From contig JARDYH010000005.1 of assembly GCA_029215795.1 (NCBI GenBank), positions 9,208,001-9,272,000 on the forward strand: a DNA stretch of 64,000 nucleotides, given 5' to 3'. Made by a program: the position numbers and the translations under genes. The number at the start of each line of letters is the position of its first letter. Position 1 is the first letter of the stretch. Source of the DNA: Anniella stebbinsi. Its lineage: Eukaryota; Chordata; Lepidosauria; Squamata; Anniellidae. The notes under the pieces were generated by a model. The model was not told the origin of the DNA and searched no databases. It worked only from the letters and a program-made list of their open reading frames with translations. This document shows positions 57,201 to 64,000 of this stretch, one piece after another.

Positions 57201-59725
57201 AGCTGGGAACTACTCTAAGGGTTCCTCTACAAGAGCAATTTAAAGCTCTTTCAAGTCGCAGTAAAAAAATTATCTCTACAAGAGCAGAGTGCAAACCGGG
57301 GGTTGAGACGCTTTAGCTGTCCGATTATGCGCATTATCGAATGCGCGTTAAATAGCGAGTTTTAATTCTCCGCGGCCGTTAAAGCGCATTTTGACCATGT
57401 AAACAGCAATTCTCCGCATTTCAGCCACTTTAAAGTGCGTTTCATACTGCTGGTTATGCGCTTCACCGCATGTCATTTACAGGATTTAGGCATAAACGCA
57501 ATTATGAAAGATGCGCATAATCGGACAACCAGGCGCCAAACCGAATTCTTGTAGAGGAGACCTCAAGAATATTTAGTTAAATTCACCACAGGCAGGATTG
57601 CATCTAACCCAGTATGACAACCTTGGGGGGGGGGGGCAATTGAACTGGTAACGTTCTCTTTCCAGTGCCTGATGTTCATGGGCACGTGTATTACTTCTTG
57701 CTGTCCTTAAATTTCATGCCCTAATATTTCCCCTATGGTACCCACAATCCCCCCGTTCCAGTGTAATCTCAAGCCCAGATGCTCTTGGCTCTGTCTTTTC
57801 CTCTTCTCCATGACGAGCCTACTCATCCACTTCTTGTCGTTGCAAGTGTCAAATGAGGAAGCAGAGCCAGCTCAGTCATAATCCCTTTACCAGCAGTGCC
57901 TTAAGCTTGGGCTGTAACAAGATCAGCCAGTTGGCTTGGGCAGCAAGGGTGAGAGAAATGGGGGAAGCAGAGCTGGACAACCAGACCATGTTACAAGGGT
58001 GCAAAACCTTTGCAACCCCAAGGGCCACGTGTGAAACTGGCTTTGGGGTCAGGGATTGCATGCACACACATATACATACACACATGTACGTGCATGTATA
58101 CGTCCCAGGGGTCCTGATACAGATTATTCTTTTATCACTGTTAGCAGCAAAGGGAAGGGTGATCTGTCTGAGCATCTCTGGGGGAGGGAGTAGATAATAC
58201 AGGTGGCAGGGGAGATTCAGTGGCAGTGTGAGGAACAGGACACTCTTGGGGGTTGCAGATTATGTGCCCCTGCTGTAGAATGCCAATCAGACCACTTTGA
58301 CTCTGCCACCCTTCTTCAGGCACTATCATCTGGAAGTACAAGTGAATGATGTGATACAGATAAATCTCAATGAGATCACCAATCTCAAGCACGACCTGGC
58401 CTGTACTGAGGAGAAGATGGTCTACCAGTCTTATGAAAGGTCTCGGGACATCTGGGTAAGGGGCCCCCTACCTAGATGCTGAGGATGTGTGCATGATGCC
58501 ATTCTGAGGGGCAGGGACTAGGACAGTGGAGTCGATTGCATGCTACCAGCAATGTCAGTGTATAGAGATGGAGCCAAGGAAGAATATGGCTTATCACATA
58601 ATAGGTTAGGCCACAACAGCTAGCCTGTATGCATTTCTGGGTTAAGGTGGTGAAAGCTGTATTGACTGTGTCAAGGTAGGATGCCAGAAACCTCAGACGT
58701 TGCAGTTTAATATAAATAGTATGCTTTAGAATGGTGTGAGAAGGGAGGTGGGGAGCAATGGCATTAAGGGTTGGTTTTTTTGCATTGTGATAGCCAGGTA
58801 TGGTGGAAGAATTCAAGGTATAGTGGATACTTTCATGATTCAAATGGATGTGTACTTTTTCTTGCATGTATGGAAATGCCATTAGACGATAATACGTGGG
58901 ATCTATAACAAAAAGTTGCAATGTAGAATGATCCTGCTCAGGATTCTCCAGTCCAGTCCATGTCATTCCATCCCCACCAGTTTTCCCACCCTCCCCTCAA
59001 TAGGCAGTCCACATTCCATTATCACCGAGGACACTAAGTATTAATTGGGCTGTTTCCACCCACTCACCCTGGTTTTGTTTTTCTGAAGGTGGGGTTTGGT
59101 TTTGTTGTTTGGGTACTTCTGAAATCCTGGGGGTTCCTCTGAGCTTGCTGATATGCTGATGACCTCCCTCTTGTGCACGGATGGTACCATCTTGGCTACA
59201 TAAAGACTGGCACTCTGAGAATGGAGATGGCTGTTAGTGTATAGCATGATGGAAATATCAAATAGTTATAATACCTGTAAATGCCAGGCAAAAAACAAGG
59301 GTGTGGAGATCTACCCAGGGTTAGCTGAGGGAGAGTCCAACCATTTTGGGGACTGATTCTGGGAATGGGGCTAGCCCCGACCTCATGCCTTCTCCTTGTC
59401 TCTTTGGCAGGAGGTGCTGGACTCCTACCAGACTCGGCTGACCAAAATGGAAACACAGCAGCAGGCCCAGCAACAGGAGGCAATGGAGCTGCCCCAAGCC
59501 AGCGTGTATAAACTTTATGGGCAGCTCATGAATCTCCTGCTGACCATTGCAGCCATCCTCTTGGTGTGCGTCTCCACCGTGTCAGCCTGCGCCCTTCCTC
59601 TTCTGCGTACTCGCTGGCGGGTCATTGCCACTGTCCTTGTGGTCGCTATTGCAGCTGCTGCCTGGAACTACTTCCCTGAAATTGCCCAGCTAGGATGGAT
59701 GGCATGGTTTCCTTTACTTCGGTAG
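54235..59725 (+). CDS. TEX28: TEX28, testis-expressed coiled-coil membrane protein (complete gene)
   Basis: Preferred exons: 54230-54300 (ATG at 54235, start MVDLYNPSKGEST), 55483-56156, 58320-58455 and 59411-59725, giving 396 residues against about 410 in human. Phases match: 0, 2, 0. The exon at 55483 encodes ALRHRIFHLSELLRVEK and SIRQTFERINQRSSANIA, the exon at 58320 encodes LNEITNLKHDLACTEEKM and QSYERSRDIW; all align with human TEX28 by eye. The last exon has a Gln-rich coiled-coil end and two hydrophobic segments (LLTIAAILLVCVSTVSACAL and VIATVLVVAIAAAAWN), the two membrane spans of this TMCC-related family. Its function is unknown; human expression is testis-biased. An alternative first exon ending at 54806 would add a different N-terminus of up to 95 codons in another frame. 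The first exon is the least certain part. Confidence 0.85.
56157..58319. other. TEX28 intron 2
   Basis: Contains an ACTACAACTCCCATCA-family inverted repeat (56630-56772), a G run near 56794-56810, the second CTCTACAAGA MITE (57218-57564), a G run near 57625 and a short CA-rich stretch near 58060-58100. No exon was recognised. Confidence 0.5.
57218..57564. mobile_element. MITE-like element with CTCTACAAGA terminal inverted repeats, copy 2
   Basis: The left end TCCTCTACAAGAGCAATTTA and the right end ACCGAATTCTTGTAGAGGAG form inverted repeats. Interior motifs such as TTATGCGCTTCACCGC and AAGATGCGCATAATCGG appear in the reverse order to copy 1. There is no coding capacity; an autonomous partner must be elsewhere. 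Confidence 0.78.
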
Positions 59726-59944
59726 CCAGAGGACAAAATAGCACACAGATTTCCCTATCCAACCCGGGGCTCTCTAACATTACCAATTACACATGTTTAT
59801 TTATTTTGTTACTTATTTATTGTTTATTTATTAATTTATAAAAAGCAATTAAGAGCTATCCCTCTGTGTTGTGCCATTGTGCCTGATTCTTCCTCTGGTT
59901 AGACCGCTACATGTAAGAGGTCATTCCACGTGACAAATCCAACA

Positions 59945-60200
59945 CTGGATTACATGGGTACTTCTAGATGAGGCTTCTGTTGTGCTATCACCCTGCCTTA
60001 TTCATGGAATTTTACAGAGGATCCAGATGCTGTCACCTTCCAAACACAACCCTCTTGTACTTCCCAACTGCTGCTTCCATCTTTTTTCTTATCATGGAAA
60101 AACCATTAAAGAGAAAAAGACGGAATAGCTGCCCGACACCTTTTGATTGGTCCCTTTAGGAGCCATCTGTTTGGAAACACCCTAGCATCCAGGATAGATT
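59945..60200. repeat. GTGCTTCTAGATGAG-family element, copy A
   Basis: It starts with GGGTACTTCTAGATGAGGC and ends with GTTTGGAAACACCCTAGCAT. Inside are CAGAGGATCCAGATGCTGTC, ACCATTAAAGAGAAAAAGAC and TTGATTGGTCCC, each matched in copy B at 60375-60620. Class not assigned. Confidence 0.6.
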
Positions 60201-60329
60201 TAAAAAGGCTGCAAGGAGCTTGGGGGTTGGTGCGCATGCAGAGTAAGGAGGTTCGGAAGAGAGGAGAGAGAGCGAGAAAAGAGAATGAGCGCAGACACAC
60301 ACAGTTTGAACTGATTTGGCATGAAAGAA

Positions 60330-60335
60330 AATAAA
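60330..60335 (+). terminator. Possible polyadenylation signal AATAAA downstream of TEX28
   Basis: AATAAA occurs about 605 bases after the TEX28 stop, but one repeat element lies in between, and no canonical signal is closer. Weakly supported. Confidence 0.25.
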
Positions 60336-60374
60336 TGGAATTTGACAGGCTTAAGGCTGAGCTCTTCGGTTTAA

Positions 60375-60620
60375 GCATGAGTGCTTCTAGATGAGACATT
60401 TATGTAAAAATTTATAATGACCTTCCACTGCTTCATTCACAGAATTTTACAACAGGTTCAGACAACATCATCTTCAACTTGTGGTTCTCCCACATCTCCC
60501 CACTTCTGGTTTTTTCCCCCTTTCCACAAAAAAAAACCCATTAAGGAGGGAATGATGGAACAGTGCACAACGCCTCTTGATTGGTCATGCTAGAAGCACC
60601 CTCCCCTCCCCCTCCTTCCT
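60375..60620. repeat. GTGCTTCTAGATGAG-family element, copy B
   Basis: It starts with GAGTGCTTCTAGATGAGAC and ends with CATGCTAGAAGCACCCTCC, so the ends form inverted repeats around CTTCTAG. It shares TTGATTGGTC and CCATTAAGGAGGGAATGATG with copies A and 53240-53480. Confidence 0.65.
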
Positions 60621-61011
60621 GTCGTGGGGCTGACAATCTATATAGTTTGGAAGTCATATCAAGTGGTACAAGAGCTTTTGATATCTAAGGTAGAAAATTC
60701 AGATAGCTTCCCTTTATGTTCGGGGCATGCAACCTTTTGGGGCTCATGGACACATTTGGTAGTTTGAGAAACTGTCCTGAGCATCACCACAAAATGGTTA
60801 CCATGGGACATATGGGTAGTCACAAGGGACAAATAACTCACCCAAAAATGGAGTACAAGGCAGAGGTTTAGTACAAGGCAGAACCCACAGTTTTCAGTGC
60901 CACCAGAAACCTACTTAATAGGAGATGTATTCTTTTCCTCTCTCCCCACCCCTCTGCCAGCCAACTCCTTTCCCCCATTCTCTGTCACTCTGGATCACCG
61001 TCCATACCCTC

Positions 61012-61048
<37 letters not shown>

Positions 61049-62070
61049 GGAACACACACACAGGAACACACACCATCCCTACAACCCATGTATCCGTCAT
61101 GCAAACATACATATACGCACACACACACATGCCCCTCTCTTCATACCACTGCAAGCACATGAAAAACCAAATTCATTCTTTTTCGGGATCCCTCCAAAAT
61201 CCCCGCTCCCCCTCTCTTTTTCTCATAAAGTTGCTGCCCCCTTCCATTAAGACCTACACAACCTTTTCCAACCCCCACTCTAGCTGGCTTTCCGCTGACC
61301 TCCCCCCTCTCCCACAGACACTTTACCACTTCCCTCACTAGCCCCTCCACCACTTGCCTAGCCCCCTGCAGGTCTCTTTACACCCACCCAGCTTACCCAA
61401 CAGAAGGCCCTTTCCTCCCCCCCCCCTTCGTTTTCTTGATGGCTGGGCGCACCGCAGAGGAAAGCATCAACCTGCAGCCGCCACCATTTTGATTTCCTAA
61501 GAACACCTCTGAGCCCCACATGTGACTCAGAGACATTCATGCGCAAGGAGGATAGCAGTGGCTGGAGACCCTCACTGCTTTGAAGTGTTCCCAACTGTGA
61601 GCAAGAAAATGAGTTGTTTTTAAGATGGAGGGGAAGGGCACATTGGCAGATGCCAAGAAAGGTGTCTCAGGGCGCTGGGGTGCCCAGAGGGACCATGTTG
61701 CCTGCCCTGACCACACCCTAGTTAACAAAGGGCACGATCCCCTATAGTAGTCTTGTACAGCTCCCATTCCCTTACATAGGAGGACTTACAGTTGCTTGTG
61801 CTCCATAGGTCAGATCTGTTTCTCCCCCATTCTTGGTGTCCCAAACCCTCCCATTTAAGTCAGCCACTTCACCTTGCTTCACGGGTGTAGGTATGCAGTT
61901 GCAAGCAACGAAAAATGACATCACCTGGGCACTGGGCTCACTCCACTTCACAGTCATCCCTCTGTCATCTAATGGCCCCCCACCGACCCCCAGGCATGGA
62001 TACGTAGCAAACACGGCTTGGCAAAGGGCATTGGTTTGCTGCAATGTTTGTAACGTAAGAACTGAGTTTT
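60620..62070. other. Intergenic DNA between TEX28 and the opsin 3' end
   Basis: The most visible feature is a (CT)n/(CA)n compound low-complexity tract at 61009-61135. The rest is C-rich on the plus strand and looks unique. No exon was recognised. Enhancer elements may exist but cannot be seen by reading. Confidence 0.4.
61009..61135. repeat. (CT)n and (CA)n low-complexity tract
   Basis: CTCTCTCT runs pass into CACACACA and degenerate ACACAYGCA repeats. It produces long Ser/Leu- and His/Thr-rich frames that are not genes. Confidence 0.85.
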
Positions 62071-62088
62071 ATACAGAAGTTAAAAATC

Positions 62089-62094
62089 TTTATT
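62089..62094 (-). terminator. Polyadenylation signal AATAAA of the opsin gene
   Basis: AATAAAG on the minus strand about 945 bases after the opsin TAA, with T-rich sequence near. A 3' UTR of roughly 950 bases is implied but unproven. Confidence 0.4.
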
Positions 62095-63038
62095 CTCTAA
62101 CTCACTTTAACTGCTCCAGGGTTTGGGTGGTTTTTTGGTTTTGTTTTGTTTTGGTCATTTTCCCCCATTGCGTTTCTAGCTAGATGTCCCAGGGATACAA
62201 TAGGCTTTAGTATCAAATGCTATGTACAGAATGGTTCCGGTTGAACCATGCTGGGAAGAAGCACAAAAACCCTGGGGTGTCCAAGGTAGCTTTTGCTGAT
62301 TCTTGGTGGTTCTGCCCCATGTCCAGATTACATCCGCTTCTAGACAGAGCTAGAATTCAATACATATAACCTCGCTGAGGCACAGACACCTCGGGGGACA
62401 AACGTTATTCATCCAGCCCTGCTTCAATGCACTCCCTGGCACCAGTGAAAACTTCATAGGAGGGGCAGAGCAAAAGGGAACCAGAATGAGGCCCTACGTG
62501 GCCAAACTGTGGGTTATGTCCCTCTAGGGACCCATCCATCAGTCCATCCCTCCACAGGACAGAGTGAGTTGGGGAGGATGTGGACTCCGGGGCAGCTTCA
62601 GTGCTGGGACGGCCTTGGATAGACTTGCTTTACAAAAGCCATATGCTTTCCACAGGGAGCCCTTGTTCTGCCCCCTCCTGGGAGACAGAGGGCCAAGTAG
62701 GAGACTACTTACGGATTGCACCTGAGGGGAGAGGGTCCAAGCAACATCTGTTGCCCCAGGAAAATTGAAGGGAGATGGGATCTCTGAGCATGGAATTTTG
62801 CATCCTTCACCCCCATCCGAAAAGCATAAACATTTCCCTCCCCCAACCATAGGAGAAATAGCAGCCCCCAAGCTTGGGGCACAGTCTAAGTCCAAAGGAG
62901 ATGGTCCGAGGAGATGGCAGGCCAGTATTTCATATGCTCAAAGGAAATCCATACGGCACAAGGAGGAAGGGGAATTTCTCACTGGGGCTCTCCTGGGAGG
63001 CAGAGTCCTGTCTTGGTGTTCCTCCAGGCAGGGGGCTC

Positions 63039-64000
63039 TTATGCCGGTGATACAGAGGAATTAGAGACGGAGGAGACCTCAGTGCGGGAAGTAGAGACTT
63101 CAGAGCCATCATCCACCTTCTTGCCAAAGAGCTGCATTATGCAATTACGGAACTGCCGGGAGAGATAGGGTTAATCAGAATTGATTATGAGTTCTGTATT
63201 CTCCCATCATGTGATTTTACACAACATGATCCACAATGCCATCTGTTTTCCATATGGTCTTCTGTCCATAGGTTTTAACCCTTACAGCTCTCTGGTTTCT
63301 ATACTTTTAACATTTTCTATCTAGTTTGCCACATCTAGCTGGCCTGAAACTCTCCATTTCGGAGTATAGTATATTACCTGTCTGTTCATGAAGACGTAGA
63401 TAATCGGGTTGTAGATGGTGGCGCTCTTTGCAAAGTAGGCAGGCAGAGCAGCTGCAAGGGGGTGGAAGGAGTAGCCTGGGTTGGCGGCAGCAAAGCAGGC
63501 AAAGAACGTGTACGGTCCCCAGCAGAAGCAATAGGCAAGGATCATGACCACCACCATCCTTGACACTTCCCTCTCAGCCTTCTGTGTAGACTCTGACTCT
63601 TTCTGCTGGGCAGCGACCTGTGCAAGAGGAAGGGAAGAAATGGGGTTACTATAAGTTGCAATGTGACCAAGTGTTTGCCAGTATGGGCCCCAGTAATAGA
63701 ATGAGGGCCCGACAACTTTAACAGTTCCTAGTGCGGTCCCAGTGAGGAGCTCCAGAGATGTGGCAGCTTGAATTTAGAAAATTCAAACGAAAGGGAGATT
63801 TGGGAGATTTCAGAAGAAAGAGGAGTTTCAGCGACAGGCAGAATTAAGGGTGAAGGTTCCTCCGGGAAGGTGCGTGTTGAGGGAGAGTGAGGACATGTGG
63901 ACTCTAACTGAGAGGTGGAGCTACAGTGTAGTGGGGATGCTCACCGCACGGATAGCCAGCCACACTTGCAGGTAGCAGAGAACGATGACAGACAGTGGGA
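63039..64000 (-). CDS. OPN1LW: Long-wavelength-sensitive (red) cone opsin, exons 4 (part), 5 and 6
   Basis: Exon 4 is cut by the window end (64000-63945; [17 protein letters not shown]), exon 5 is 63617-63378 (240 bases, as in human) and exon 6 is 63152-63039 with TAA. The product is a G-protein-coupled retinal photopigment of red cones; transmembrane helices 6 and 7 lie in exon 5. Visible are the Schiff-base lysine (AKSATIY, Lys312 in human numbering) and NPIIY. Of the five known spectral tuning sites, three are covered: Tyr277 (ILAYC), Thr285 (GPYTFF) and Ala308 (LPAYFAK), all the red-type state. Sites 180 and 197 lie outside. The C-terminus has [14 protein letters not shown] and ends VSPA, with Ser/Thr sites for receptor kinases. 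The symbol is by family; LWS is the common non-mammal name. Confidence 0.95.

Noticed and set aside
60925..61341. Ser/His-rich frames in the CT/CA tract as a protein
   Set aside because: They are translations of simple repeats.
1..64000. CRISPR arrays, operons, prophage or integrated viral genes
   Set aside because: The DNA is vertebrate with spliced genes; the only reverse transcriptase sequences are LINE-type, and no array of regular repeats and spacers exists.

Overview
The window is vertebrate nuclear DNA, most likely from a squamate reptile (lizard-type). It holds spliced genes with GT-AG introns, three CpG-rich promoters, tRNA-derived SINEs with the tail typical of Sauria SINEs, CR1 and L2-clade LINE fragments, and many short palindromic non-autonomous DNA elements. 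No bacterial, organellar or viral gene was recognised.

Layout from left to right. (1) 1-5305: first coding exon and part of intron 1 of an NT5DC2/NT5DC3-like gene (minus strand), which leaves the window on the left. (2) About 11.6-33.6 kb: a complete Bicaudal-D family gene on the minus strand, with seven well-supported coding exons (701 codons), a probable one-codon terminal exon and a probable non-coding first exon in a CpG island. It differs about equally from BICD1 and BICD2 and looks like a third paralogue. (3) About 37.5-50.8 kb: TKTL1 on the minus strand, complete in 14 coding exons (626 residues). It keeps the 38-codon exon missing from human TKTL1. (4) 54.2-59.7 kb: TEX28 on the plus strand, four coding exons (396 residues with the preferred first exon), overlapping no other gene. 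(5) 62.1-64.0 kb: the last three exons of the long-wavelength (red) cone opsin LWS/OPN1LW on the minus strand, which leaves the window on the right.

Read right to left, the order and strands (opsin +, TEX28 -, TKTL1 +) match human Xq28 exactly. The neighbours beyond TKTL1 (Bicaudal-D-like and NT5DC-like) are not the human ones (FLNA, EMD). The genes do not form a functional operon-like unit: they are an opsin for red vision, a testis-type coiled-coil membrane protein, a thiamine-diphosphate enzyme, a dynein cargo adaptor and a HAD-family phosphatase-like protein. Their interest lies in ancestral linkage and in what mammals appear to have lost or truncated.

The non-coding sequence is rich in mobile elements. 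Several lie 25-45 bp from splice sites, one 1-kb intron is mostly a CR1 fragment, and one palindromic element is split by an L2 insertion. All exon limits come from reading splice signals, codon phase and remembered family sequence; no alignment was run.
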